Positions 27,388 through 37,896 of a stretch of 64,000 nucleotides of DNA are shown here, in pieces. The first letter of the stretch is position 1; the number at the start of each line of letters is the position of its first letter. Source of the DNA: Massilia violaceinigra (GTDB taxonomy: Bacteria > Pseudomonadota > Gammaproteobacteria > Burkholderiales > Burkholderiaceae_D); assembly GCF_002752675.1 (NCBI RefSeq), contig NZ_CP024608.1, forward strand, positions 4,650,001 through 4,714,000, written 5' to 3'. The translations under genes were made by a program, and so were the position numbers. Below the pieces are notes generated by a model. That model was not told where the DNA came from and did no database searches. It worked only from the letters and a program-made list of their open reading frames with translations.

Positions 27388-28374
27388 GTGAATGCCCGCC
27401 AGCCCACCTGCCAACCCATCGCCGCCGTCCGCACAGGTTTGGTGCGCGCGCGCCAGCTGCTTGCGCCCGGCGAGCTGGCGCTGCTTGCGCGGGACGGCGC
27501 CGTGCGCCTGCTGGAAGTAGGCTGCGCGGGCGCCGCTGCATTCGAGGCGGCCCACATCGGCGGCGCCGCCTGGCTCGACACGCGGGTTCTGGAAGCGCCG
27601 CCCCTGTTCAATAAGGTCGACGATGCCATCCTGCTGCAGGTCCTGCTGGAGCACGGCATCGGCCACGACACCACCGTCATCGTCTATGGGCGCAACGCGC
27701 TGGCGGCGGCGCGCGCGGCGCACCTGATGCTGTACGCGGGCGTGCTGGACGTGCGCATGCTCGACGGCGGCTTTGCCGGCTGGTGCGCGGCCGGCCTGCC
27801 GTCCGTCGCCGGCCCGGGCCGGGTCCCCGTGGCCGCGCACAGCTTCGGCGCGCCGTTCCCCGGCCGTCCCGACTACCTCACCGATATGGCCCAGGCCCGC
27901 CAGCTATTGACGCAGCCTGACGCGACCCTGGTCAGCATCCGTACCTGGAGCGAATTTACGGGCGCGACGTCGGGCTACAGCTACATCGAGGCGCGCGGCG
28001 AGATCGCCGGTGCGCTGTGGGGAAGGGCGGGGCGCGAAGGCGACGTGAACAGCATGAGCCATTTCCAGCACGCGGACGGACGTATGCTCGATGCCGGCAC
28101 CATCGCCGCCCAGTGGCGTCTGGGCGGCATCCATCCCGGCCGCCACAACGCCTTCTACTGCGGCACCGGCTGGCGCGCCTCGCTGGCGTTCTTTTATGCG
28201 TGGCTGATGGGCTGGGAGCGCATCAGCGTCTACGACGGCGGCTGGTACGAGTGGAGCGCCGACCCGGCCAACCCGGTCGTTCTTAACGAGGCAGCGGCGT
28301 CGCCACGATCCGAAACGCCAGTTCCATCGGATCCCGCACCGTCAGGGCGCCGCCCATCACCGACATCGGCGTGA
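27388..28374 (+). CDS. Two-domain rhodanese-like sulfurtransferase
   Basis: About 328 residues with two rhodanese domains, the second carrying the active-site loop YCGTGWRAS (about residues 255-263), the pattern of thiosulfate or 3-mercaptopyruvate sulfurtransferases. The first domain (LLEVGCAGAAAFEAAHIGGAAWLDT, then VIVYGRNALAAARAAHLML) lacks the loop cysteine and is structural. GTG at 27388 was chosen with GAAGAG upstream. The last 29 codons overlap the end of the yceI-like gene on the other strand by 92 bp. Confidence 0.85.
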   Translation: MNARQPTCQPIAAVRTGLVRARQLLAPGELALLARDGAVRLLEVGCAGAAAFEAAHIGGAAWLDTRVLEAPPLFNKVDDAILLQVLLEHGIGHDTTVIVYGRNALAAARAAHLMLYAGVLDVRMLDGGFAGWCAAGLPSVAGPGRVPVAAHSFGAPFPGRPDYLTDMAQARQLLTQPDATLVSIRTWSEFTGATSGYSYIEARGEIAGALWGRAGREGDVNSMSHFQHADGRMLDAGTIAAQWRLGGIHPGRHNAFYCGTGWRASLAFFYAWLMGWERISVYDGGWYEWSADPANPVVLNEAAASPRSETPVPSDPAPSGRRPSPTSA

Positions 28375-28963
28375 TGCCGAAGTCGCTCTGGAGCAGCGTC
28401 AGCGTGCCGCTCGCGGTGACGCCATCGTTGCTGCGTTCAATCGTGGTCGGCACCTCCACCGTGCGCGACTCGCCATGCAGGTTGACGGTCAGGCGCAGCG
28501 TGTCGCCTTTGCCGGCGGCGCGTTCGGCATGCATGGTCACCAGCGGAAAGCGCTCGGCTTCCAGTACGCGCGTGAGCATGTTGGTACGGGTGCCGGCGAT
28601 GGCGTCGTCGTCGGGCTGGGTGGTCAGGCCCGCCTTGGTGCGCAATGCCGTTTCGTCCACGGTCATCTGGTCCAGCCGGAAGCGAAAGTCGGCGCGGCCG
28701 GCGTCCGGCGCGACGAAACCTTCGATACTGCGGCTGGCGATGACGTGGTCGTGCCCCATGCGCGCAAACGTGCCCCCGCGCCGCACCGTCACGGTAATGA
28801 GCGACCTGGCCGTATCGATGCGCAGCACCTGCTGCGTGCGCGCCGCCTCCTGGTACCAGCTGAACGTGGCATCGGCGGGTGTGGGCACCGGCGGTGGCGT
28901 GGGCGCGGTGGCGCAGCCGGCGACGAGGACCAGCAGTGTCAGGTAAGTTCGGATTGGTTTCAT
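28283..28963 (-). CDS. YceI-family lipoprotein
   Basis: A 226-residue protein. The signal peptide ends in a lipobox (LVLVAGC), so it should be anchored in the envelope. The YceI domain follows: DTARSLITVTVRRGGTFARMGHDHVIASRSIEGFV, an F-rich beta-barrel strand pattern and the SDFGITPMSVMGGALTVRDPMELAF end. YceI proteins are lipocalin-like barrels that bind long isoprenoid lipids. Its 3' end overlaps the convergent sulfurtransferase gene. Confidence 0.9.
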   Translation of the reverse strand: MKPIRTYLTLLVLVAGCATAPTPPPVPTPADATFSWYQEAARTQQVLRIDTARSLITVTVRRGGTFARMGHDHVIASRSIEGFVAPDAGRADFRFRLDQMTVDETALRTKAGLTTQPDDDAIAGTRTNMLTRVLEAERFPLVTMHAERAAGKGDTLRLTVNLHGESRTVEVPTTIERSNDGVTASGTLTLLQSDFGITPMSVMGGALTVRDPMELAFRIVATPLPR

Positions 28964-29000
28964 AGGTTCGATTGTGGCACGGAACAGCGCAGGGTGCGGT

Positions 29001-29984
29001 TCAGGATGGCACTACCGTGCTCACCGAACTGCCCAGGATCGCCACCGCCATCCACAGCGCCACGAGCGCGTAGAACACGCGCGGCAGCCAGGCCATCATA
29101 TCGAGCTGGAAGCGGTTGATCGACTCGCTCTCGCCGGCGGCATGCCGGCGCAGCATGGCGGGCAGGGTGCCGCTTTGTTCGCCCGTCAGCACCAGCGCGT
29201 GCAGCTGGCCGGTGTCGGGCAGGCGCAGGGCGGCGATAGCCTGCGCCAGCGTGGCCCCCGACTTGAGCGCCGGCTCCATGGCCGCCAGGTCGGCGCGCAC
29301 GATGCGGTTCTCGACCGTGGCCAGGGCCTCGGGCAGGGCATCGAACAGCGGCAGGCCGGCCTCGAGCAGCAGTGCGAGGCTGTCGACAAAGTCGCGCATA
29401 TTGCGGCGCAAGTGCATCGGGCCGAACACCGGGAGCGCCAGCAGGGCGTCTTCGATGCCGGCGCGCGCGCTCGTCTCGCTGCCGGAGCCGAACCAGGCGA
29501 AGGCGCGTGCCGCCAGCAGCGCCGCGCCGCCCAGCACCAGCAGCGGCGCAAGCACGCGCCACAGGTAGCCGCCGGCCGACAGCGCGCCGCTCACCAGCGC
29601 CGGCAGCGGCTGCACGAACAGGGCGATGGCCATGATCGCGACCGGCAGCACCATGCGCGAGCGCAGCGTGGCCAGTTGCTGCGCCCTGGTGGCGTGAAAA
29701 TCGGCCAGCCTTTGAAACGTCGCCAGCGGGCTGCCGGCGGCCAGCGCGGCGCGCACCAGGCGCGCCTCGAAGACGGTGAACAGGCCGCTGGCCAGGCCCG
29801 CGGCGGCGGGGTCGTTGCGGCGTGCCGCCAGTTTGCGAAATGCGGCCACGCGTTCGCGTCCCGCCGCGCCGAGATCGAGCAGCGCGTACGCCCGGTCGGG
29901 CGGCAGGCCGGCCTTTTCCATCGCCGCCAGATGGTGATAAAGCTGGGCGCGCAGCAGGGCGGGAAGAGGGCGGTGGCGGGTCAT
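29001..29984 (-). CDS. Type II secretion system F-family inner-membrane protein
   Basis: A 327-residue protein with two T2SSF domains (about 10-125 and 190-310) and three membrane helices (about 115, 145 and 305). The first domain contains AMEKAGLPPDRAYALLD, the second SLALLLEAGLPLFDALPEAL and VLTGEQSGTLPAMLRR. The family scaffolds type II secretion or type IV pilus assembly. No other secretion gene is nearby, so it is an orphan copy. Confidence 0.85.
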   Translation of the reverse strand: MTRHRPLPALLRAQLYHHLAAMEKAGLPPDRAYALLDLGAAGRERVAAFRKLAARRNDPAAAGLASGLFTVFEARLVRAALAAGSPLATFQRLADFHATRAQQLATLRSRMVLPVAIMAIALFVQPLPALVSGALSAGGYLWRVLAPLLVLGGAALLAARAFAWFGSGSETSARAGIEDALLALPVFGPMHLRRNMRDFVDSLALLLEAGLPLFDALPEALATVENRIVRADLAAMEPALKSGATLAQAIAALRLPDTGQLHALVLTGEQSGTLPAMLRRHAAGESESINRFQLDMMAWLPRVFYALVALWMAVAILGSSVSTVVPS

Positions 29985-30073
29985 CCGGCGATTGTGGCAC
30001 AGCGCGTGCGGGCACGCCAGATTGACGCTATGATGCGCCTTGCTCTTTCGTCATCCAACCGGAAAGGAATGCC

Positions 30074-30778
30074 ATGATCGACCTCTATTCGGCGCCCACG
30101 CCGAACGGCCACAAAGTCTCCATCGCGCTCGAAGAACTGGCCTTGCCGTACACCCTGCACACGCTCGACCTGCACCAGAACCAGCAAAAGGAAGACTGGT
30201 TCCTCGCGATCAATCCGAACGGGCGCATTCCGGCGATTGTCGACCGCGCCGAAGACAACTTCGCGGTGTTCGAGTCGGGCGCCATCCTGGTGTACCTGGC
30301 GGAAAAGACGGGCCAGCTCATGCCCCTTGACGCCAAGGGCCGCTCGCAGGTGATGCAGTGGCTGATGTTTCAGATGGGCGGCATCGGTCCGATGATGGGG
30401 CAGGCGAACGTGTTTTACCGCTACTTCCCCGAAAAGATCCAGCCCGCGATCGACCGCTACCAGGGCGAGAGCCGGCGCCTGTTCCGCGTGCTCGACGGCC
30501 GTCTGCGCGATCATGAATTTTTGGCCGGCGACTACTCGATTGCCGATATCGCCAACTGGGCCTGGGTGCGCACGCACAAGTGGTCGGGCGTGTCGATCGA
30601 GGAATTGCCGCACCTGAAACGCTGGATCGACGCCATCCGCGCCCGGCCGGCGGTGGAAAAGGGCTTGCAGATGCCGCCATCGCCGCGCGACCTGACCAGC
30701 GCGAGCGACGAGGAAGCGGCCAGATTCTCGGCCGCCGCGCGCACCATGCTCGAAACCGGCCAGTCGCGCAACAACTAA
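30074..30778 (+). CDS. Glutathione S-transferase, YfcG/nu-class-like
   Basis: A 234-residue protein. The thioredoxin-fold N-domain begins [22 protein letters not shown] and has the glutathione-contacting [10 protein letters not shown] and [12 protein letters not shown]. The all-helical C-domain includes the [21 protein letters not shown] motif seen in YfcG/YghU-type enzymes with disulfide-bond reductase activity. GGAAAGGAA precedes the ATG. A second, unrelated glutathione transferase starts 18 bp after its stop, probably co-transcribed. Confidence 0.9.
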   Translation: MIDLYSAPTPNGHKVSIALEELALPYTLHTLDLHQNQQKEDWFLAINPNGRIPAIVDRAEDNFAVFESGAILVYLAEKTGQLMPLDAKGRSQVMQWLMFQMGGIGPMMGQANVFYRYFPEKIQPAIDRYQGESRRLFRVLDGRLRDHEFLAGDYSIADIANWAWVRTHKWSGVSIEELPHLKRWIDAIRARPAVEKGLQMPPSPRDLTSASDEEAARFSAAARTMLETGQSRNN

Positions 30779-30795
30779 CTTCCTGCAAGGATGTC

Positions 30796-31416
30796 ATGAA
30801 ACTCTACATCAGCAATTTCGCACCCAATCCGCGCCGCGTGACCATGTTCATCGCCGAAAAAGGCATCACGGGCATCGAGCCGGTGATGATCGACCTGGGC
30901 ACGAATGAACACAAGAGCGAGAGCTTCGTCGCCAAGAATCCGCTGGCGCGGGTGCCCGCGCTGGAACTCGACGACGGCCGCGTGCTGACCGAAACGCGCG
31001 CCATCTGCACCTATCTGGAAGGCCTGCATGCCGCGCCGAACCTGATGGGCGAAGGCTTCGAGGAGCGCGCCTTTATCGAGATGGCCGACCGCCGGGTGGA
31101 ACTCCATCTGTTACTGGGCATCGCCAACTGCGTGCGCCATACGCACCCCGGGCTGGCCATGCTGGAGCAGCCGCAGTTTCCCGATTTTGGCGCCTCGCAG
31201 GGCGAGAAAATGCGCGAGCATGCGCGCTGGCTCGACGGCGAACTGGCCAACCGCCCGTTCGTGGCCGGCGGGCGCTTCACGGTGGCCGACATCACCGCCT
31301 GGTGCGCACTTGAATTCGCGCGCGGGCTGATGAAGTTCAAGCCGGGCGCCGAAGGCATGGCCAATCTGCAGGCCTGGCGCGACCGCATCGCCGAACGCCC
31401 GTCGGCGGCGCGTTAG
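30796..31416 (+). CDS. Glutathione S-transferase family protein
   Basis: A 206-residue protein. N-domain: MKLYISNFAPNPRRVTMFIAEKGI, ARVPALELDDGRVLTETRAICTYLE; C-domain with FVAGGRFTVADITAWCALEFARG (the N-capping box of the GST fold). The S/PNPRRV start and the length are typical of beta-proteobacterial GSTs of the theta-like group. AAGGA lies 5 bp upstream. It follows the other GST gene closely. Confidence 0.88.
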   Translation: MKLYISNFAPNPRRVTMFIAEKGITGIEPVMIDLGTNEHKSESFVAKNPLARVPALELDDGRVLTETRAICTYLEGLHAAPNLMGEGFEERAFIEMADRRVELHLLLGIANCVRHTHPGLAMLEQPQFPDFGASQGEKMREHARWLDGELANRPFVAGGRFTVADITAWCALEFARGLMKFKPGAEGMANLQAWRDRIAERPSAAR

Positions 31417-31602
31417 ATCGAAGGTCCGGCGCACGTTTGGCCCTGTCGCGCACACTCGGTACGGCAGCGTACGGACTGATTCGTCCGATACCGTTATAGT
31501 CTTCCCAGAGCTAACTCTCCCGCGCTGCGGTTTGATGTCCCGTTCCATTCATGGGACGGCGCATCCACGTAACACATGCTTGAAGGGCCACCTGTGCGCA
31601 CC

Positions 31603-32649
31603 ATGAAAGCAGCGGTTTTTATCCGCCCCGGTCGAATCGCGCTTGAAGACAAGCCGATTCCCACCGCGGGACCGGGCCAAGCGGTGATCAGGATCACCAC
31701 CACCACGATTTGCGGTACCGACGTTCACATCCTGAAGGGGGAATTCCCGGTGCAGCCCGGGCGCACCATCGGTCACGAGCCCGTTGGCGTGATTGCCGAA
31801 CTGGGTGCCGGTGTGACTGGCTACGCCCTTGGTCAACGCGTCATCGTCGGTGCGATCACTCCCTGCGGCCAATGTTATCCCTGCCTCGACGGCCACCAGT
31901 CCCAGTGCGGCGGCAAGGCCGCGGGCGGATGGCGATTCGGCAACACGATCGATGGTTGTCAGGCCGAGTATCTGCTGGTACCCCATGCAATGTCCAATCT
32001 GGAAGCCATTCCGGATGGACTGACGGATGAGCAAGTGCTGATGTGTCCCGACATTATGAGCACCGGTTTTGGCGGTGCCGAGAGCGGCGGCATCAAGATC
32101 GGCGATACCGTGGTGATTTTTGCCCAGGGTCCTATCGGCCTGTGCGCGACGGCCGGCGCGAAGCTGCGGGGCGCAAGCATGATCATCGCCGTCGATGGGG
32201 TGGCAGCGCGGCTCGAGACGGCCAGAAAACTCGGCGCCGATGTCACCATCGATTACACCAAGACCGATCCGCTGACCGAGATCATGCGCCTGACCGGTGG
32301 ACGTGGTGTCGATGTAGCCATTGAAGCGCTCGGAACTCAGCAAACGTTCGAAAGCTGCTTGCGTGCACTCAAGCCGGGCGGCACGCTGTCCAGCCTGGGT
32401 GTCTACTCCGGAAAACTGAGCTTGCCGCTGGATGCCTTTGCGGCCGGATTGGGAGACCACAGAATCATCACCACCTTATGCCCGGGCGGCAAGGAGCGCA
32501 TGCGCCGGTTGATGAATGTGGTCGCCTCGGGCCGGGTCGATCTGCAGCCGATGGTCACGCACCGCTTCAAGCTCGATCAGATCGAGGACGCCTATGATTT
32601 GTTCATGCACCAGCGCGATGGCGTCCTGAAGGTGGCGATCACGCCGTAA
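31603..32649 (+). CDS. Zinc-dependent alcohol dehydrogenase family protein
   Basis: A 348-residue MDR-superfamily enzyme. Catalytic zinc ligands: C in TTTICGTDVH and the GHEPVG motif; structural zinc cysteines in CGQCYPCLDGHQSQC. The NAD(P) fold has a GPIGLCATAGAKLRGA loop. The overall pattern (FGG... GDTVVIFAQGPIGLCA, RGVDVAIEALGT) resembles IPA- and butanol-dehydrogenase-like secondary alcohol dehydrogenases. The substrate is not known. The P-type ATPase starts 18 bp downstream, so the two may be in one transcript. Confidence 0.88.
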   Translation: MKAAVFIRPGRIALEDKPIPTAGPGQAVIRITTTTICGTDVHILKGEFPVQPGRTIGHEPVGVIAELGAGVTGYALGQRVIVGAITPCGQCYPCLDGHQSQCGGKAAGGWRFGNTIDGCQAEYLLVPHAMSNLEAIPDGLTDEQVLMCPDIMSTGFGGAESGGIKIGDTVVIFAQGPIGLCATAGAKLRGASMIIAVDGVAARLETARKLGADVTIDYTKTDPLTEIMRLTGGRGVDVAIEALGTQQTFESCLRALKPGGTLSSLGVYSGKLSLPLDAFAAGLGDHRIITTLCPGGKERMRRLMNVVASGRVDLQPMVTHRFKLDQIEDAYDLFMHQRDGVLKVAITP

Positions 32650-32667
32650 TTGCTCCGAAAGCAGATC

Positions 32668-35478
32668 ATGAGCGAGCACAATGCACCGGTCCGGCCGGGG
32701 CCGGAGCCGGCCTATCGTCAGTCGGTCGAGGCGGTCGCCGCCGCACAGCATACCGACCCGCGGCGCGGGCTTGACGAGGATCAAGCGCAACAGCGGCTCG
32801 CAAGCGGCGGGCGCAACGAACTGGCGGCGCCACCCGTGTTGCCGGCCTGGCGCAAATTGCTGGCCCAGTTCACGAATGTGCTGGTCCTGCTGCTCCTGGG
32901 CGCCGGCGCGGTTTCCACAGTGCTGTGGTTGCTAGAACGCGAGTCCGCACTACCGTATGAAGCGTTGGCAATTCTTGCCATCGTGCTGCTCAATGCCGTG
33001 ATGGGATACGTGCAGGAGTCCCGGGCGGAATCGGCGATGGCGGCATTGAACAAGATGTCGGCCAACGAAGCGGTGGTGATACGTGGCGGGGAGCAACGGA
33101 AAGTTCCTGCTGCCGAGCTCGTATGCGGCGATCTCATTGTCGTTGAAGAAGGCAGCACGGTGCCGGCCGACGCGCGCCTGATTCAAACGAGCGCGCTGCG
33201 GACCGCCGAGGCGCCCTTGACCGGGGAAAGCTTGCCGGCCATAAAGGGCATCGAGCCGCTGGCCGGCGAGGCCGGGCCGGGCGACCGCGCCTGCATGGTC
33301 TTCAGCGGCACGGCGGTCAGTTGCGGGCGGGGCAAGGCGATCGTGACGGCGACCGGCATGCAAACCGAGATCGGCCGCGTCGCCGGCATGCTCAATGACG
33401 CTGGCGACGACGTCACGCCCTTGCAGAAGGAACTCGACCGGGTCGGCAAGACACTCGGCCTGGTGGTCGTGGGCATCGCCGTGGTGATGATCGGGACCAT
33501 CATCCTGGTCCAGGACGTGCGCGGCTGGAAGGCATTGCTCGATGTGCTTATCCTCGGCGTTGCCCTGGCTGTGGCCGCGGTGCCGGAAGGCCTGGCGGCG
33601 GTGGTGACGGTCGCCCTGGCGCTGGGTGTGCAGCGCATGGCCCGCCGGCATGCCATCGTGCGCCATCTCGCGGCGGTCGAAACGCTGGGTTCGGCCAATG
33701 TCATCGCGTCGGACAAGACCGGTACGCTGACCCGTAACGAAATGACCGTGAGTACGGTGCTTACCGCAAGCGGACGCATCAGCATTGACGGCACCGGCTA
33801 TGAGCCGCGCGGTAAAATTTGCATGGAAGGGGGCGCCGAAGCGGCCGGCGCTCCCGGTGTCGAGCTCGCGCGCGCGCTGGCTGCCGCTTGCCACGTCAAC
33901 AATGCGGTCCTGCAAGAACATGACGGTTGCTGGACGGTACTTGGCGATCCCACCGAAGGCGCGCTCATCGTTGCCGCCCGAAAAGCCGGTGTGGACGATG
34001 ACACCCGGCACGCGCGCTTCGAGCGCGTCGCGGAGGTTCCGTTTTCGTCCGAGCGAAAGCTGATGTCGACCTTGCATCGCGACGCCGCGCAAGCTGGACG
34101 CCTGATGCTGTTTACAAAGGGCGCTCCTGACGTACTGCTCGAGCGCTGCTCGCATGAGCTGGTCGGCGACCAGCCGCAGCTGTTGACCGATGCGCGACGC
34201 GCCCACATTCTGGAAGTGAACGCATCGCTTGCGGGCCAGGCACTGCGCACATTGGGCGTCGCCGAGCGCGAGCTGGACGCGCACGCGGTGGAACCTGCCA
34301 CGGTCGACGCCAGCGTCGAGCAGGCACTGACCTTCCTGGGTCTGATCGGCATGATCGACCCGCCGCGCGAGGAAGCCAGGCTGGCTGTCGAGCACGCAAA
34401 GAGCGCCGGGATTCGCCCGATGATGATTACCGGCGACCACCCTGCCACTGCCTGCGTCATCGCTGCCCAATTGGGTATTGCCACGGACGGGCGCGCCGTC
34501 ACCGGTGCCGAGATCGAGCACATGAAGGACGCCGAGCTGGCGCGCGTCGTGTGCGAGGTGTCGGTGTATGCGCGCGTCAATCCCGAGCACAAGCTGCGCA
34601 TCATCAATGCATTGCAGGGCGGTGGCGCCACGGTGGCGATGACCGGCGACGGCGTCAACGACGCTCCCGCACTCAAGAGTGCGGACATTGGCGTAGCGAT
34701 GGGCATCACCGGCACCGATGTGTCGAAGCAAGCCGCGGACATAATCCTTGCCGACGACAATTTCGCCACCATCGTGGCAGCGGTCGAGGAAGGACGGGCC
34801 ATCTTCGCCAACATTCGCAAGGTATTGCGCTACCTGCTTTCTTCGAATATTGGGGAGGTGATGACCATGCTGTTCGGCGTGTTGCTGGCGCGGCAGATCG
34901 GCCTGCATGGCGAGGCAGGTGCGCTGGCACTGCCGTTATTGGCCACGCAAATCCTGTGGATCAATCTGGTGACCGATGGCGCGCCCGCGCTCGCGCTGGC
35001 CGTCGACCGGCCCGCGCCCGGCCTGATGCTGGTCCCGCCACGGCCGCGCAGTGAAGGGGTGCTCACCGGTCGCATGTGGCTGGGCATTTTTTCTGTCGGT
35101 GCGGTGATGGCGGCCGGAACCTTGCTGGTACTCGATGCCGCCTTGCCCGGTGGGCTGGTGGAAGGGGATGGGAGCATGCGCCACGGTCAAACCATGGCGT
35201 TCACCACCCTGGTGATGTTTCAGCTTTTCAACGTGTTCAATGCGCGCTCCGATGAGCACAGTGCGTTTTGCCGACTATTCCAGAACCCGTGGATATGGGC
35301 GGCCGTTGGCTTGTCCCTGGCGCTGCACGCGGCCGTCCTCACGGTACCGCTTCTGCAAAATGCCTTTTCGACAGTAAGCCTGAGCGGCAGCGACTGGCTG
35401 CAATGCGCGGCCGTCGCCAGCTCGGTGTTGTGGGTGCGAGAACTGGGCAAGTTGCTGGCGCGGCATCGCCGGCGTTAG
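32668..35478 (+). CDS. P-type cation ATPase, P2A (Ca2+) type
   Basis: A 936-residue membrane pump with about ten helices. A-domain motif TGES, phosphorylation motif [12 protein letters not shown]4 [14 protein letters not shown]-domain FTKGAPD, hinge [12 protein letters not shown] and M6 [12 protein letters not shown] are all present; PEGL and NLVTDG mark the Ca2+-ATPase-like P2A group. It should export a divalent cation, probably Ca2+ (Mn2+ possible). The ATG at 32668 (MSEHNAP) is preferred to the upstream TTG. Confidence 0.9.
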   Translation: MSEHNAPVRPGPEPAYRQSVEAVAAAQHTDPRRGLDEDQAQQRLASGGRNELAAPPVLPAWRKLLAQFTNVLVLLLLGAGAVSTVLWLLERESALPYEALAILAIVLLNAVMGYVQESRAESAMAALNKMSANEAVVIRGGEQRKVPAAELVCGDLIVVEEGSTVPADARLIQTSALRTAEAPLTGESLPAIKGIEPLAGEAGPGDRACMVFSGTAVSCGRGKAIVTATGMQTEIGRVAGMLNDAGDDVTPLQKELDRVGKTLGLVVVGIAVVMIGTIILVQDVRGWKALLDVLILGVALAVAAVPEGLAAVVTVALALGVQRMARRHAIVRHLAAVETLGSANVIASDKTGTLTRNEMTVSTVLTASGRISIDGTGYEPRGKICMEGGAEAAGAPGVELARALAAACHVNNAVLQEHDGCWTVLGDPTEGALIVAARKAGVDDDTRHARFERVAEVPFSSERKLMSTLHRDAAQAGRLMLFTKGAPDVLLERCSHELVGDQPQLLTDARRAHILEVNASLAGQALRTLGVAERELDAHAVEPATVDASVEQALTFLGLIGMIDPPREEARLAVEHAKSAGIRPMMITGDHPATACVIAAQLGIATDGRAVTGAEIEHMKDAELARVVCEVSVYARVNPEHKLRIINALQGGGATVAMTGDGVNDAPALKSADIGVAMGITGTDVSKQAADIILADDNFATIVAAVEEGRAIFANIRKVLRYLLSSNIGEVMTMLFGVLLARQIGLHGEAGALALPLLATQILWINLVTDGAPALALAVDRPAPGLMLVPPRPRSEGVLTGRMWLGIFSVGAVMAAGTLLVLDAALPGGLVEGDGSMRHGQTMAFTTLVMFQLFNVFNARSDEHSAFCRLFQNPWIWAAVGLSLALHAAVLTVPLLQNAFSTVSLSGSDWLQCAAVASSVLWVRELGKLLARHRRR

Positions 35479-35573
35479 CGCAATGCTGATTGGCGTCAAG
35501 GCGTGAGCTGGCTGCTCGTCGCCATCGACCTTCCGTGGCAACATCGACCGTTCGGCCACGGCACGTGATTGCG

Positions 35574-36392
35574 TCAAGGAATTTGCCGAGGAATATGCGC
35601 CGGCATGACGCGTCGTTCCCGCACCAGAAAAAACGCTACGCAGAGTGCCGCGATAATAATGATTGCGTAACTGATCGAGCCGTCCGCCACTTCATAACCA
35701 TGGCGGCCTCCGGGAAAGGCGGATCGCGCCGTGGTGCCGACGGCGTGCGCGAGTATCACTGCAAATAACGAACAACCCGCATTATTGTAGAGCCACACGG
35801 TGATCACCCGGAATGCAATCGTCCCCAATAATCCCCAGACGATGAGTTGCGAGGATTGGCCCATCTTGATCATGGATGGCAGATGCCACATCGCCCACGG
35901 CACACCGATCATCAGCGCCGTGGCGAGGGGCGAGAACCGCTTTTGCAATGCATCCGTGGCGTAGGCGGAGTAACCGATTTCCTCCATCGCGGCTCCTGCC
36001 GAAAACATGGCAAACGCGATAAGCAAGGAAGCTGACAGGTCGAGATGCGCCGCAACCGGAATGCCTGCAATTCGCAACGCCGCATAGGTGATGACGTAAA
36101 GGGCCGGCATGAGCAGCAGGCTGAGGATCAGCGCCCCTCTCTTTTTTATTCGGCGGTGGTCGAACAGGCGCTTGAGCAATTCCAGCACGCCCTGCCGGCC
36201 ATTTTCGAGGTAAATCAGGATGCATGCGGCAATGGCCGGGCTGAGGGTCGCGCCGATGTCGGTCAGGGGAATGTTGTCCGGCAGCGGACTCTTATCCAGA
36301 AAGCCGCTCAGTATCCACATGGGGGCGCTGATGGCGATGACGAGAAAGAAGAACGCCGTGGGATGATTTTTTTTCGGTTCTCGTGTAATCAT
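35574..36392 (-). CDS. CPBP-family intramembrane protease-like protein
   Basis: A 272-residue, seven- or eight-pass membrane protein. Motif 1 reads EEIGYSAYATDALQKRFSPLATALMIGVPWAMWHLP: the two glutamates and the WHLP histidine are kept, but the usual Arg (EExxxR) is replaced by Ser/Ala. Motif 3 is FRVITVWLYNNAGCSLFAVILAHA. CPBP proteins (Rce1 and bacteriocin self-immunity relatives) are metalloproteases in the membrane. The start at 36392 (MITREPKK) precedes the first helix; longer starts are possible. Confidence 0.8.
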   Translation of the reverse strand: MITREPKKNHPTAFFFLVIAISAPMWILSGFLDKSPLPDNIPLTDIGATLSPAIAACILIYLENGRQGVLELLKRLFDHRRIKKRGALILSLLLMPALYVITYAALRIAGIPVAAHLDLSASLLIAFAMFSAGAAMEEIGYSAYATDALQKRFSPLATALMIGVPWAMWHLPSMIKMGQSSQLIVWGLLGTIAFRVITVWLYNNAGCSLFAVILAHAVGTTARSAFPGGRHGYEVADGSISYAIIIIAALCVAFFLVRERRVMPAHIPRQIP

Positions 36393-36600
36393 GGGGCGCA
36401 CATGCTCCGGGTCGAGGGACAGGCTGTGACTTAACTTGATCGGCGTCACCCGCGACAATCTCAACCGGCTAATCTGGCAGGTCATCGTCAAGCAGCTCGC
36501 CGACAGTAACATACTCGTGGTTCCGGCACCGCCTTCTGGCAGGGCGGTTTACATATAGAATGGCGCATCCCGGTAGCCCCGACAGCACGCAGAACGGACA

Positions 36601-37896
36601 ATGAAAAAAAACCTCGCCGCCCTGACCGGATTGCTGCGCAAAGCGGGAGTTCAGTTGCGCAAGAAAGACTACGCCGCCAGCCTTGCGTTTGCCGATGCGG
36701 CCCTGCCCATACTCGAAGAACTGTCCGACGATGATGCGCTGGACGACGATGACGCCACCTGGAGCGGCTATTTCCAGCTTCGACTCGCCTGCCTCGACAA
36801 GCTCGACATGCCCGACGAACTGGCTGTAACCTGCGAGGCCGTGCTGGAGCGTTTTCCCGTCGATGAGGATGACCTGGACGATGAAGAACTCATCACGCTT
36901 GCCAATGTGCGCACGGCCTTGACCGGTCTCGCCGTGCTCGCGGCCGCGCGCGGCGATGTCGATGCCGCAGTGGAGTCGATCGAGCGCTGCTTCCGGCTGG
37001 TGGCGAGCGACGCCGAGCACGACGATCCATTCCTGGACAAATACCAGCAGCGCGCCATCGTTTATCTGGCCGCATACCGGAGCGCGCCGGATCGCTACCG
37101 CGATGGCTTCTTCGCCAGCTTGCACCACCTTCAGTACAAAGCCCGCAAAATCCACGGAGTGAACGTCGACGACGCCGCGCTGGCCGCGTATCTCACGGAC
37201 CCTGTCTACCTGGCCTTCAAGGCGTCGCATCCCGTCGAACGGCTGCGCACCGCTGCGCCCGGCGAAACCTGGCAGGCGGCGCTGGGGCGATTTCGCGCGA
37301 TGGCGCACGAGCTGCGCGTGGTGCGGGAGAGTCCCTTGTGGGAGGGGAATTTCACCCTCGAATCCGCGCCGGTCACGGCGGAAGATCTGGCCGCGCGCCA
37401 GAAAAAGTGGGGCTGCAAGCTGCCTGCCGCCTTGCGTGGGCTGTATCTTGAACAGGGTAGCGTCGAGGTACAGAATCCGGAGCAGTCAGGCTCGCTGCGG
37501 CTCTACCCTGCGAACCACCGGAGCATGATCCTGTTCGGCGGCTTGGTTGACATGATTGTCAACCTGTGGGGCGACCGCCGGGAGTTCGTCGAATATTTCA
37601 CGGACGCCGAAATTGATTTTCTCGACGCGAATTTTTTCATCTTCGGCCATGTAAAGAATAGCGAAAACAGTTATACGCATCTGTTTTTCGATCGCGAAGG
37701 GCGCTTCGGACACATTACGTACGACCAGAACAACTGGAACAAGATGGCGCCTCACGTGAAGGCCATGCTCAAGGGGAAACTGACGGGCACCTTGAGCCTC
37801 GATGCGCTGATGTCGGAACAAATCGATGTGGTGATTGACCGCCTGATCGACCGCGACGACGAAGCGCGCCTGAATATCGACCAAGCGACGCGCTAG
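36601..37896 (+). CDS. Protein with helical-repeat N-terminus and SUKH (SMI1/KNR4)-like C-terminus
   Basis: A 431-residue soluble protein. The first 230 residues form helical repeats with an acidic linker (SDDDALDDDDATW), TPR-like in appearance. The C-terminal 170 residues have a SUKH-like pattern: TAEDLAARQKKWGCKLPAALRGLYLEQG, then FIFGHVKNSENSYTHLFFDREGRFGHITYDQNNW. SUKH proteins are often immunity proteins of contact-dependent or polymorphic toxins, but can also be housekeeping. No toxin gene is adjacent, so an immunity role is only a possibility. Confidence 0.6.
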   Translation: MKKNLAALTGLLRKAGVQLRKKDYAASLAFADAALPILEELSDDDALDDDDATWSGYFQLRLACLDKLDMPDELAVTCEAVLERFPVDEDDLDDEELITLANVRTALTGLAVLAAARGDVDAAVESIERCFRLVASDAEHDDPFLDKYQQRAIVYLAAYRSAPDRYRDGFFASLHHLQYKARKIHGVNVDDAALAAYLTDPVYLAFKASHPVERLRTAAPGETWQAALGRFRAMAHELRVVRESPLWEGNFTLESAPVTAEDLAARQKKWGCKLPAALRGLYLEQGSVEVQNPEQSGSLRLYPANHRSMILFGGLVDMIVNLWGDRREFVEYFTDAEIDFLDANFFIFGHVKNSENSYTHLFFDREGRFGHITYDQNNWNKMAPHVKAMLKGKLTGTLSLDALMSEQIDVVIDRLIDRDDEARLNIDQATR

